Assembly: GCA_032718475.1 (NCBI GenBank)
Contig: JAUCBJ010003326.1
Coordinates: 1 to 64,000 of the forward strand
From: Nemertoderma westbladi
Lineage: Eukaryota; Xenacoelomorpha; Nemertodermatida; Nemertodermatidae
Reading direction: 5' to 3'
Length of the DNA: 64,000 bases
Below, piece after piece: positions 22,832 to 31,514 of this stretch. Position numbers and translations under genes: made by a program. Position 1 is the first letter of the stretch. Each line of letters begins with the position of its first letter. The notes beneath the pieces were generated by a model that saw only the letters and a list, made by a program, of their open reading frames with translations, was not told where the DNA came from and ran no database searches.

Positions 22832-25800
22832 ATGGCTGACACAAGGCAAACTCTGTCAGATAGTCTCCTAGAAACAACAGCCTGTTTCTCAGATCAAAGT
22901 GTAGAGAATCCCAGACTGAGGTCTGAAACCCCTCATACTGTAAGAAGGGCAACCCCTGCAGTGGTTGTGTCAGAACCTAGGTTGGTAGGAGCGATTTCGC
23001 AATTTGCGAAGTTAGTAAAGCGCCGTTGGTCTGCCATAGGCACTCGGGCCCAAGTCAAGCGGGATCAAGAAGAAGCTATAAAACAGCAGCAACCTCCTAG
23101 CCAAGAACCTAGTTCTCAGCGGCCCGATAGCTCCAGTAGTTCGGATACTGTTGAGCGGACGCCCGAAGGCGGAGCGAAGATGGCGGATACGGTTTATGAT
23201 GAGCGGCCAACCTATGAAGAATCAACCGACGCCACTTCTTCTCAAGTGGAAAGCGAGGTGGAAAGCGAAGTGGAAAGCGAATTAACAGCAGCAGAGAAGC
23301 CGCGAACTAGAGACGCCATTGACATCTATCTGTCAGACTATCAGCGATTCATAGGAGACGAAGAGTTGAGGAGACGACTGTCTGGACTTCGCCCTAATAG
23401 TGAAGGAACCAAGCTTGTGTTGGACGCAATCGATGCGGAAATGTTAGCTGCAAACCAAGCTGAATTTGATGAAAAACTCCGCCTCGTTAGAGTCCAAGAA
23501 GAACAAGTAAAGAAAAAACGGATAGAGGACAGAAAGGCAGTAGCAGCGGCGAAAGCGGCAGCGGCAGTGGAAGAGGCAAAAGCGGCAGCGGCAGTGGAAG
23601 CGGCAAAGGCAGTAGCAGCGGCAAAAGCGGCAGCGGCAGTGGAAGCGGCAAAGGCAGTAGCAGCGGCAAAAGCGGCAGCGGCAGTGGAAGAGGCAGAAGC
23701 AAAAGCGGCAGCAGCAGTGGAAGCAGCCAAAGCAGCAGCAGCAATGGTATTGGCAGAAGCAGAACAGAGAGCGTCTGAAGAGACCACACAACTGAAGTTG
23801 GAAAATCTTCAAGAGACGCAAGACTGCATAAATATACAGTTAACTGCTAGTCAAATGCAGATGAGGAGTCGATCTACTCCCAAGCGCCAAGGATACACAT
23901 CATCGGAGGAAGGCGAGACCACCGATCCTGAAGGCGGAGGAAATAGATCTCGTCTAAGCAGGCGTAGAAAAACATCTCACCGTCATAAATTGCCTGATTT
24001 GCCCCCAGCCGTTAGAAGACAATTAGCTAGCACAACAGTAGGTAGTACAGAACCTACAGACCGAATTACTACCGTCAACAGACTCCCTACTATAACAGAT
24101 GAGCCTGAAATAATTAGGCCTGTCGTTCCCAAAGTCACTTCTGTGCTAGAGACCCCTGTACTTCCAGAGCTTAACTCTAAATTCCCTTTACACAGTACTA
24201 CACTGCATGTACCCGGTAGAACAGTCCGTGAGAATATCCCTGTCCTGGACGCAGAGAGAGAAATCAAAAATTTGTCTCCCGTCGTTCCGCGTCTGCCCGC
24301 TACAATGTTGGCGACTCCCGCTTCGGCGGTCGAGTGGGTAGAGGAGGGACGGCGGGGGATGAATCTCCTGCTCGGACAGATGCAGGAGACTGTCTACCAA
24401 CTTAAAGGAACAGTAAGGGAAAGTAGGGCCGAATTGCAAGAAGTGCAGCAAAGTATCGCGCTAGAACGCGACAAATTAGTCAATATCCAAAGGGGAATAC
24501 CAATACCCCCTGTAACATTGTGTCAACCTGTTAGGTCTGAAGTATTACATGCGCAAGGTGTGGAGCCTACACGCATCTATACTGCTAGTGAAGTAGAAAC
24601 TCCTATAGCAAACCCTATTAAGGGTGATTATAGACCTGTTATTAATGATATTCCCTATAGACCTGATACTGATCCGAGAAATTTATATACCGATAATTCG
24701 ATATTAAATAACACGATGGCCCAAGAAAGCTTTACGCGGCAGATGGCTAGAACAGAAGCCCGCCAAGCGGTCAAAGTGGGAGAGATCGTCAAATTCAATG
24801 GAGATGAGATGAAATGGTTACCTTTCAACGAATATTACAAAGACAGCATACAGAACTCTGTACTATCTAACGGAGAGAAACTTAGGTTCCTCATCAAGTG
24901 CTTGGAAGGACCTCCCAAGTTAATGGCGTTAAAGTTTATTGGACATCCAGAAGGATTAAGACAAGTATGGGATACATTAAACATCAGGTATGGTAACAAG
25001 GATAACATAGCTAAGTATTTGTATGCAAAATTAGTAGCCCCCCGACATTTCCTTAGTAGCGGGATTATAGAGTTTTCCGATGAGATTCAAGAGATCTGTA
25101 GACAATTGGACTGGTTAGGTAAGTCTCATGAATATCAGAGTTCCATGGTTATTGGAGCAGTAGTCTCTACTTTACCAAAGGGTGGAGTATGTACACGCTG
25201 GGACAAGAAAGTGTTGTATATGAATGAACAACAACGACGAAGCCCTACCATGGCTGATCTCATGTCCTTCTTAGATGGTGAGGTAAAACTACAACTCATC
25301 AAGCAGGCCAGAGAGAAAACATCGGAAAATAAGGTAAGTGAGAAACCCGTTTCTAGGAGAAGGATAATACCAGTGTGTTATACTGACGACGGCGAAAGCC
25401 AAGCTTCTCAAGAAGAGGACAGCGGGAAAGACACAGCAAAATCTTACTATGACAACCAGACCTATAAAGACGTAAGTAAATACAAGTCTCGAATCAGTGA
25501 CAGGAGAGAACAGGTAACAACAACTCCTCCTACGTCTCCTAAGAGAATTCACGGAAGAAAGCCCGAAGAAAGAACGAGAGTGCATAACATTACCCAAGGT
25601 AAGGTGAGTAACATCAAACCAAAATGTGCGCTGTGCGACGGGCCCCACCGTTTGAGTGCGTGTGCTGAATTTCTAAAGAAATCCCCTGTAGACAGACGTA
25701 CAGTCCTGTGGAGTAAGCGGTTATGCTATAATTGCCTCAGATCAGGACACCAACGGCGAACCTGTTACTCCGACGTAAAGTGTGCAAAGTGTGGCGCGAA

Positions 25801-27058
25801 ACATCACATCTTGTTACACAGTGAGTTCGAACGAGACAACCCGAGTCAGGTAAGTGAGCCCGAACTACATGTCCAATTCAGTGATGTAAATGACACTGAT
25901 CAAGAGTCTGAGATGGAAGGATTCTATACTGACGAATTCTCCGACGCCAACGAATCCTGTTACCTAATAAATACCTCAGTGTATCGAGCACTTACGTATG
26001 AAAAGGACACCGACAATGAGTTCCCCCCAACTACCTTTGACAGACAACCATCTTGGAAACCTCCAACTTCCAACGTAGGAATCAGAGAATTTCCTGTAGT
26101 GCAGGTAAGAGTTCACGGTCCCAACAAAAGTTACATAGTGAACGCCCTCCTTGACTCCGGCAGCACAGGAACATTCATCGATCAAGAACTAGCCGAAGAC
26201 ATCTTTGCTGGACAACCCAAATTCCGAACTAAGTTGAATATGTCAGGAATTATACAGGTTTGGAAATCTACCATAACGGCAGATTACTATGTAGGTGCGT
26301 TGTCCACCCCCCAGGATAAATTAGGAGAACAAAGTATAAGGTCAGTAAAAATGGTGGCTATAAAGAACTTCGCTACTACCCAAGCAGACCTTTATAATTG
26401 GGACGAGGATGAGAGCATCCAACATCTTAAGATACCTCGATTCCAGACAGATTATCCTGGAGTGCAAATACTCATCGGCCAAAACGCGCATGAGGCGCTC
26501 GAGACATTGGAGAAACGGCCTGCTCAACCGCAGCCACTACAAACCTATGCGGTAAGAACTAGAGTAGGTTGGTACTTCACTGGCCCTTCCCGTAGAACTC
26601 TCAAAGAGAGATTACCTCAACAACAGGTATACCAAGTAAAGGAATGGGAAGGGGAGAGCAGTGATGTGGACGATCCAACTGAGGGAACACCATACTCCTC
26701 AGATAATGACGATATTAACTCCAATGTAGATCAATGGAGACATTGCCTTGGGACGATTAATCCAGCCGACATCGCTTCCAGAGGAGCAACTCCTCAAGAA
26801 CTGATAGATAATCCAGGCTGGTTAGGTGGATCCGACTTCTTAAGTAAAGAAGAAGAAGAATGGCCTCCTCATTTTACAACGGCGGAGATTAGACAGGCCA
26901 AGGGAGCGGAGAAAGTAACACAACAACTCAATCGCCCAGCTAGTCGTTTATGTTTACTGGAAAGAGACCGAAAACTGTCCGGAAACTATGGAAGGCAAGA
27001 TACTCTTCCTACGACCACTTCCCTAATCCGACAAATATCTAGGGACTCTATAACGTAA
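22832..27058 (+). CDS. BEL/Pao gag-protease polyprotein with deleted pol
   Basis: A 1,408-codon frame. Order by residue: Ser/Glu-rich amino end; an Ala/Lys/Glu helix of repeated KAAAAVE-type units (about 236-308); a disordered middle; a DUF1759-type gag core (about 640-830: VKVGEIVKFNGDEMKWLPF, LRFLIKCLEGPP); a Cys/His region (about 930-990: CALCDGPHRLSAC, CYNCLRSGHQRRTC, CAKCGAKHH); an aspartic protease with LLDSGSTGTFID near 1105 and ILIGQNAHEALE near 1212; and then, abruptly, the RNase H-integrase linker INPADIASRGATPQEL (about 1308-1323) with EEEEWP. About 900 residues of reverse transcriptase and RNase H expected between protease and linker are absent, and the integrase core is missing after it. 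The deletion keeps one open frame. The product could form particles; copying must be supplied in trans. Confidence 0.9.
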   Translation: MADTRQTLSDSLLETTACFSDQSVENPRLRSETPHTVRRATPAVVVSEPRLVGAISQFAKLVKRRWSAIGTRAQVKRDQEEAIKQQQPPSQEPSSQRPDSSSSSDTVERTPEGGAKMADTVYDERPTYEESTDATSSQVESEVESEVESELTAAEKPRTRDAIDIYLSDYQRFIGDEELRRRLSGLRPNSEGTKLVLDAIDAEMLAANQAEFDEKLRLVRVQEEQVKKKRIEDRKAVAAAKAAAAVEEAKAAAAVEAAKAVAAAKAAAAVEAAKAVAAAKAAAAVEEAEAKAAAAVEAAKAAAAMVLAEAEQRASEETTQLKLENLQETQDCINIQLTASQMQMRSRSTPKRQGYTSSEEGETTDPEGGGNRSRLSRRRKTSHRHKLPDLPPAVRRQLASTTVGSTEPTDRITTVNRLPTITDEPEIIRPVVPKVTSVLETPVLPELNSKFPLHSTTLHVPGRTVRENIPVLDAEREIKNLSPVVPRLPATMLATPASAVEWVEEGRRGMNLLLGQMQETVYQLKGTVRESRAELQEVQQSIALERDKLVNIQRGIPIPPVTLCQPVRSEVLHAQGVEPTRIYTASEVETPIANPIKGDYRPVINDIPYRPDTDPRNLYTDNSILNNTMAQESFTRQMARTEARQAVKVGEIVKFNGDEMKWLPFNEYYKDSIQNSVLSNGEKLRFLIKCLEGPPKLMALKFIGHPEGLRQVWDTLNIRYGNKDNIAKYLYAKLVAPRHFLSSGIIEFSDEIQEICRQLDWLGKSHEYQSSMVIGAVVSTLPKGGVCTRWDKKVLYMNEQQRRSPTMADLMSFLDGEVKLQLIKQAREKTSENKVSEKPVSRRRIIPVCYTDDGESQASQEEDSGKDTAKSYYDNQTYKDVSKYKSRISDRREQVTTTPPTSPKRIHGRKPEERTRVHNITQGKVSNIKPKCALCDGPHRLSACAEFLKKSPVDRRTVLWSKRLCYNCLRSGHQRRTCYSDVKCAKCGAKHHILLHSEFERDNPSQVSEPELHVQFSDVNDTDQESEMEGFYTDEFSDANESCYLINTSVYRALTYEKDTDNEFPPTTFDRQPSWKPPTSNVGIREFPVVQVRVHGPNKSYIVNALLDSGSTGTFIDQELAEDIFAGQPKFRTKLNMSGIIQVWKSTITADYYVGALSTPQDKLGEQSIRSVKMVAIKNFATTQADLYNWDEDESIQHLKIPRFQTDYPGVQILIGQNAHEALETLEKRPAQPQPLQTYAVRTRVGWYFTGPSRRTLKERLPQQQVYQVKEWEGESSDVDDPTEGTPYSSDNDDINSNVDQWRHCLGTINPADIASRGATPQELIDNPGWLGGSDFLSKEEEEWPPHFTTAEIRQAKGAEKVTQQLNRPASRLCLLERDRKLSGNYGRQDTLPTTTSLIRQISRDSIT

Positions 27059-28679
27059 TAACATATGGAGTGGGCGTGTGACTATATCATTTTATATTTG
27101 TTTTTATTTTATATTTATGTATGTATTATTATGTAATTTTATTATAATCGTTTTCTTTAATTTATTTAGTAGAATGTTATTTTAGTGATTATTTAGTAGA
27201 TTAGTGCAATATATTAGTGTTTATTACGTACGTAATTACTTATAATATATTTGGTGCGACGGCGAGAAATAATTATTTTTTCTCTTTCCTTACTGTCCGT
27301 ATCATATTATAAATACGTGACTACAGTAAGATGAAATGTCCGTACTTATTAAAGTACAATAAAGCTCCTACTATACTTAAGTATTATTGGTAGGCAGAGT
27401 ATTAGGAATGCAAAGTTCAGATCCTCGTGTCTCGGCTAAACCAAGCTCTGGGTAGACCTTGGAAACGACTTGCCTCTTCACACTGACATTGCTTCGTGCG
27501 ATATTGCTCTCATACCATATATAATAATACATATAGTAGCGTGATGTCCCTCTAACAGTAGCGTAAAACGCAAATAAATCTGTTAAACTTTTTGACCATC
27601 TGTAATTCTAGTCGATTAACATATCGCGGCACCCACCGATATACTTGAAAGACAAATTCTAGAATCAGTGGTTAACGTCCCCAGACAAGTTCTGGAATAA
27701 ATCGGTGCCCATCTTAAATATTAATTTAATATTTATTAAAATCTGTAAAATTCAGATCCTTTAAATTTCTAGTCAATTAAGATATCGCAGCACTTACTGA
27801 TACTCTTAAAAGACAATTTTCATAGAATTAAGGATCCTATGTCCCCAGACCTGCTCTGGAATCAAATTGTGTCAATTTTAACATCAAATAATAAAATTCA
27901 CGGGAATAAATTTAAATTCATACTTTAAATGAATTTCATAAATTGTCGTTTTGTGCAATTTATAACATTCCCAAAATTCCATTAATTAATAGATCATGGG
28001 AGCGGAGATTCATCCTATTGAGTGTATTAGAGTGCGAGAATCTCCAACATATAGTCAATAGCCGATAAAATTAAAATCATGCATAAAGAGGATATTGACA
28101 ATTAAAGAATTATTATTAAATAGCATCCCAGATCTGTATGCATGAGAATTACCCTAATTCTACCGCTAGCATTCCATAATGTCACCATAGCAACACCCAC
28201 GCTAGAATTAGAAGCAAGTTAAGAGAACAATAGAAAGCTTGTCCCATTGCATAGCATAGAGAATACATAGCACACTGTTAGTATCCAAGGATACACAGTA
28301 ATAACGTGACATTCTGGAAGGCACTGACTAACGGACAAATGGCCTGTATGTGTGCAGTTGGTGACAGTTGTGTGGAATTTGTGCGTTGTAGGTGAATGTT
28401 ACTGCTAAGGTGTGTTTACAGTAGCTAGTCGCAATTGTGAAAGTAACCCAACTCTCCTATAGAAAGAACCTAAAGTGGATTCAAGCCTTTGGGACGGACA
28501 GTGGAGTGACTTGTGCCGGTTATCGTTGTCGTGCTGTTGCTACATGTTGGCGTAAACACCGCGACGACGGTACATCGGCGCTGAGAATCCCACTGTCCGG
28601 GGGCGAAGAGAGGTAGGCAGCGACGCCCGCTCGCCTAAACATAAACTCATTACAATATTAATAAACTCAGATAGCAGAT
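27059..28679 (+). other. BEL/Pao non-coding interval
   Basis: 1.6 kb with no long frame and no integrase remnant that I can read. A diverged tandem duplication of about 170 bp lies at 27598-27890: GTCGATTAACATATCGC...CCCCAGACAAGTTCTGGAAT against GTCAATTAAGATATCGC...CCCCAGACCTGCTCTGGAAT. The end (28400-28660) is GC-richer. AAACTCAG at 28663-28670 could be a splice acceptor for the downstream frames. Confidence 0.5.
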
Positions 28680-29078
28680 ATGACAGAGTTGATAGAAGAT
28701 GATCTTGGTATCAGGGAGCGATATACTCTACCTTTACAAGCATTTGTGGATAGCTTGATACGCGGTGAAACCGATCCAACCATTACGGAGGACGGTGGTC
28801 GTTATATTGAACCGCCGATGTCCCAAGAGCAACTTACGCGTGAATTGGACTATCGAAAATTCACCGCTCGCTATACGCATCGTAATAGTGCGTATATGGA
28901 CTTCCTAACTACCGGCCATCCTATCGATTTACATGATACGGACGATGTAGACACCGAAAGGGAAATGGTTCTATTTAAATATCATACCCAGCGGAGTCGT
29001 AACGATAAATCGAGAATAGATCACGAAAATTCTATTCGTAACAGACTTGGAAGACGAACCAATATGCCTAGAATCTGA
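28680..29078 (+). CDS. BEL/Pao accessory ORF A (132 aa), acidic
   Basis: ATG-initiated, ending at UGA (29076-29078). The product is charged and hydrophilic with an acidic amino half (MTELIEDDLGIRERYTL, DLHDTDDVDTEREM) and a basic carboxy end (RNRLGRRTN). No signal peptide or membrane segment, so it is not an envelope protein. It shares no visible motif with gag or pol. The same frame stays open for 108 codons after the UGA. Function unknown. The position between pol remnant and 3' LTR is where LTR elements carry extra genes expressed from spliced RNA. Confidence 0.6.
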   Translation: MTELIEDDLGIRERYTLPLQAFVDSLIRGETDPTITEDGGRYIEPPMSQEQLTRELDYRKFTARYTHRNSAYMDFLTTGHPIDLHDTDDVDTEREMVLFKYHTQRSRNDKSRIDHENSIRNRLGRRTNMPRI

Positions 29079-29405
29079 GGAGATTCAGCCTATCGCGTCC
29101 GGAACAGCGACAACGATTATATCCTAGAATGGTATCAAGGTCCACAGTGTCTCACTGCGTACAATTATCACCATGCCAACTATGTTTCTCGGCAACGTTG
29201 TCGGTTATGCGCATCGAGAGACCATGTTACGCCCATGGACACAAACGTCCGCTGTTCCTATTTCCACGAACAACCGGCGATGGAAATTTATTGCGCGTAT
29301 TGCAGATTTAATAATTTGCACATTTTTGCGGTTTGCCCTCAATTGATGACTCAATGTCACCATTGTCAACTAAAGGGACACGCCAGTTTCGATTGCCCTT
29401 TTTAA
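29079..29405 (+). CDS. BEL/Pao accessory segment B: in-frame post-UGA extension with Cys/His fingers
   Basis: In the same frame as ORF A directly after its UGA, open to a UAA at 29403-29405. It is dense in Cys and His: CRLCASRDH...C, then CAYCRFNNLHIFAVC (Cys-x2-Cys-x5-His-x4-Cys), then CHHCQLKGHASFDC (Cys-x2-Cys-x4-His-x4-Cys, the retroviral-type zinc-knuckle spacing). The last two fingers with the linker CPQL and closing CP recall a shortened Nanos-type zinc finger, but the loops are much shorter, so homology is not claimed. Conserved finger spacing after a stop suggests translation by readthrough, by splicing around the UGA, or a recent nonsense change. The frame has no early ATG of its own. 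Confidence 0.5.
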   Translation, partial: GDSAYRVRNSDNDYILEWYQGPQCLTAYNYHHANYVSRQRCRLCASRDHVTPMDTNVRCSYFHEQPAMEIYCAYCRFNNLHIFAVCPQLMTQCHHCQLKGHASFDCPF

Positions 29406-29430
29406 TTACGATTTGGAAAGCGTAGATGAA

Positions 29431-30129
29431 ATGATCACACTACGTTACATCAGAGCTTGGGAAGCGAACGCTGATTTACATTGTGATTCGCACCATCGCT
29501 ATTATCCCGGACGCGCTTACGAAGGAGTTTATGCGTTTCATCCTTATCTATTCGCTTCGGTTGAACAGAAATCACGCATATCAAGTTACGAGCTACTGAA
29601 GCGCGTCGGAGAATGTATTTCAACCAAATTCGTACGCAAATTTCTCAGGAGTGTTAATCCTAGCGACCTTCATTCCTATAACTTAATCAATTATATCCGT
29701 CAGGATCCGGACTATGGAGACTTGTTTGTTAACTCACACCCCGAGTTACAGGAAGTATATCGACGGCCTTACGAATACCGAGCCCGCGAACGCGAGTTGG
29801 AAAGGACCATTAAACCCCGGAGGTTTCTAACTGCATATGGTCCACCCACGGCCCTCGTTCAGACCACTCGTAAAGGACCCGTAAGAGCGGCTGTCTTGAA
29901 ACGAGCTCTCCAAGCCGTTAGACCTCTCTCCCCTGACGATGATGTCAATCAACCCGGTACTTCGACTGGCGGATACACCGACCATAATCCTACACCCTCT
30001 GATGCAATCATATTGCACCCTTCACCCAGGAGTTATAGCCCTCCTTGTAAAGTGGCTCGCCCCAAAGAGAAAAGGACTCTGGCTAGCTTTAAAAAACTGC
30101 GTAAACGCCGTCCGCGCAAGAAAGACTAA
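29431..30129 (+). CDS. BEL/Pao accessory ORF C (232 aa from first ATG), basic tail
   Basis: The first ATG in frame is at 29431 (MITLRYIRAWEANADL). The frame is open from 29374 and so overlaps the end of segment B by about 30 bases in the +1 register. It has a globular-looking first part with aromatic residues (HHRYYPGRAYEGVYAFHPYL), a charged middle (RRPYEYRARERELERTIKPR), a Pro/Ser/Thr-rich stretch containing QPGTSTGG, and a strongly basic end (TLASFKKLRKRRPRKKD) typical of a nuclear-localisation or nucleic-acid-binding tail. No known domain recognised. The frame relation and the sequence at 29396-29405 allow a +1 frameshift fusion to segment B. Confidence 0.55.
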   Translation: MITLRYIRAWEANADLHCDSHHRYYPGRAYEGVYAFHPYLFASVEQKSRISSYELLKRVGECISTKFVRKFLRSVNPSDLHSYNLINYIRQDPDYGDLFVNSHPELQEVYRRPYEYRARERELERTIKPRRFLTAYGPPTALVQTTRKGPVRAAVLKRALQAVRPLSPDDDVNQPGTSTGGYTDHNPTPSDAIILHPSPRSYSPPCKVARPKEKRTLASFKKLRKRRPRKKD

Positions 30130-30207
30130 CTGTTTAGAGTATTTACGTATATTAGAAACTGTGATTTCGTATATTCTATAGACTCAAATCCCATTTTCTG
30201 GGAGCGG
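30130..30207 (+). other. interval before 3' LTR
   Basis: Short AT-rich stretch ending CTGGGAGCGG, a weak purine tract next to the LTR. Confidence 0.35.
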
Positions 30208-31509
30208 TGTAAAAGCTTCTGTGGGATATAACTGGCCCCTTTGCTTCGCAATCCAGTTTCCCCCCCAGGCGCTGGAATACTCTAAAAAGGTTCTCTAACT
30301 GTATATATATTCCCCTCGCCCGCAAGGTACCGTTACAGGTGTTTTAACGGACATAAAAGTCATTCTGCTATATACGTGTTTTAGCGGACATAGTAAGGCA
30401 AAAAACCTGCAATGCACCAAATGCCTTTCACAGCTTGGCCTTGATGATTCATATTACGACATCTAACAGCCGGTTGCTGACATGGAAACAGCCATTGGAC
30501 GCATGGTTCTTTGTTTGGCTTGAGCCAATCAGAGCGATTTTTCCTGTCGACGTGTAGCTTTTCGGCCGATCATAAGGAGAGTGTTCAGTCTTACTGTTTT
30601 TTACTTGATACTTTTGTTGTTATTGCTGTCTAGGCCAGGAACAACGGCTCTAGAGTCAATTCGTTTCATACTTTTAGAAGAAACATTAGTAGGCTAAAAT
30701 TATAGAGCGTATGACTGTTATCAGTTCGACAGTTCATAACAACTCACATATCGATTCATATCAATGCATAACAATACTTTGTTCACATCTTGTCATATCA
30801 TATCTTAACTTACCGTCTTAATGCTGTTTACTGTTGTGTTTTGGTTGAATATTATTTGGAGAACATATATAAAGAACCCAAATTTCCCAATTTTCTTGAT
30901 ACACTACAGGTTAGAGAGACGGGATATATATATAGCGATTGCGACTTATATTGTTGTGGTTTGTACTGTAGTGAATTTAATGCTATTTGATAAGCACTAC
31001 ATTGGTCCGTTGCTGTTCTCTTTATATATGATAAAATTCATTGACGGTCGGCAAATTAGTGTGCAGTATTGTGCGTTACCGGTAGTGTGCATGATTGTGA
31101 TTGATAACTAAGCATTTCCTAAAGAATGCGCCTCATACGTGAATCTTAAGCCTTACCGACTTACCGTTGTGATTAGTATAAGTCATATCTCTGTTTACCT
31201 AGATAGAGCGCCACGTCCTAAAGGAACTGTTAATATTTCCCGAAAGTGAATAATATTAGTCAGAAATTAATTATTAACGATCAATCGAATAATACAATAC
31301 AGTAAGCTTCACTGCAATAATAATCTAAGCCGACAGAATCCAGTCTCCCGGGATTATCCAGCGGGTGAATGGACGCGCACTAGGCTGGCTTCTGCTAATG
31401 TTGTGTTTATTGGTATTAAATATTTGTCATCTTCTAAAGTATATTTATAAATCAAAGACATATAAATTTTGGCAGGTTAAACTGCTAAAGGTCTTCAAAA
31501 GCGCGTACA
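30208..31509 (+). repeat. BEL/Pao 3' LTR (1,302 bp)
   Basis: Nearly identical to 19260-20554, with the same TG...CA ends. It should supply the polyadenylation signal. Small open frames inside it are chance. Confidence 0.95.
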
Positions 31510-31514
31510 ACTTG
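31510..31514. repeat. BEL/Pao right target-site duplication (ACTTG)
   Basis: Matches 19255-19259. Confidence 0.9.

Larger units (their letters stand above)
19260..31509 (+). mobile_element. BEL/Pao LTR retrotransposon, non-autonomous
   Basis: A 12,250-bp element with LTRs of 1,295 and 1,302 bp, both starting TGTAAAAG and ending GCGCGTACA, flanked by ACTTG. The gag and protease architecture is that of BEL/Pao: DUF1759-like gag, CCHC knuckles of the CYNCLRSGHQRRTC type, a retropepsin with LLDSGSTGTF, and the RNase H-integrase linker motif NPADIASRG. Reverse transcriptase, RNase H and the integrase core are missing. Between the gag-protease frame and the right LTR are about 1.6 kb of non-coding DNA and three extra open segments (28680-30129). 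Near-identical LTRs point to recent insertion. No obvious primer-binding site; GGGAGCGG just before the right LTR is the only purine-tract candidate. Confidence 0.93.

Noticed and set aside
23341-23821. Antisense frames of 100-148 codons opposite the gag Ala/Lys repeat
   Set aside because: Leu/Pro-, Cys/Phe- and Ala/Ser-rich shadows of the repetitive coding strand.
29394-29405. A -1 frameshift at CCCUUUU
   Set aside because: The heptamer fits the -1 pattern, but the downstream open frame is in the +1 register.
28680-30129. Retroviral-type envelope gene
   Set aside because: No signal peptide, membrane segment or furin-like site; the products are charged, with zinc-finger and basic regions.
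30790-31111. Open frames of 66-96 codons inside the 3' LTR
   Set aside because: AT-rich Ile/Tyr/Val-rich chance frames; the 5' LTR copy is interrupted by the indels.
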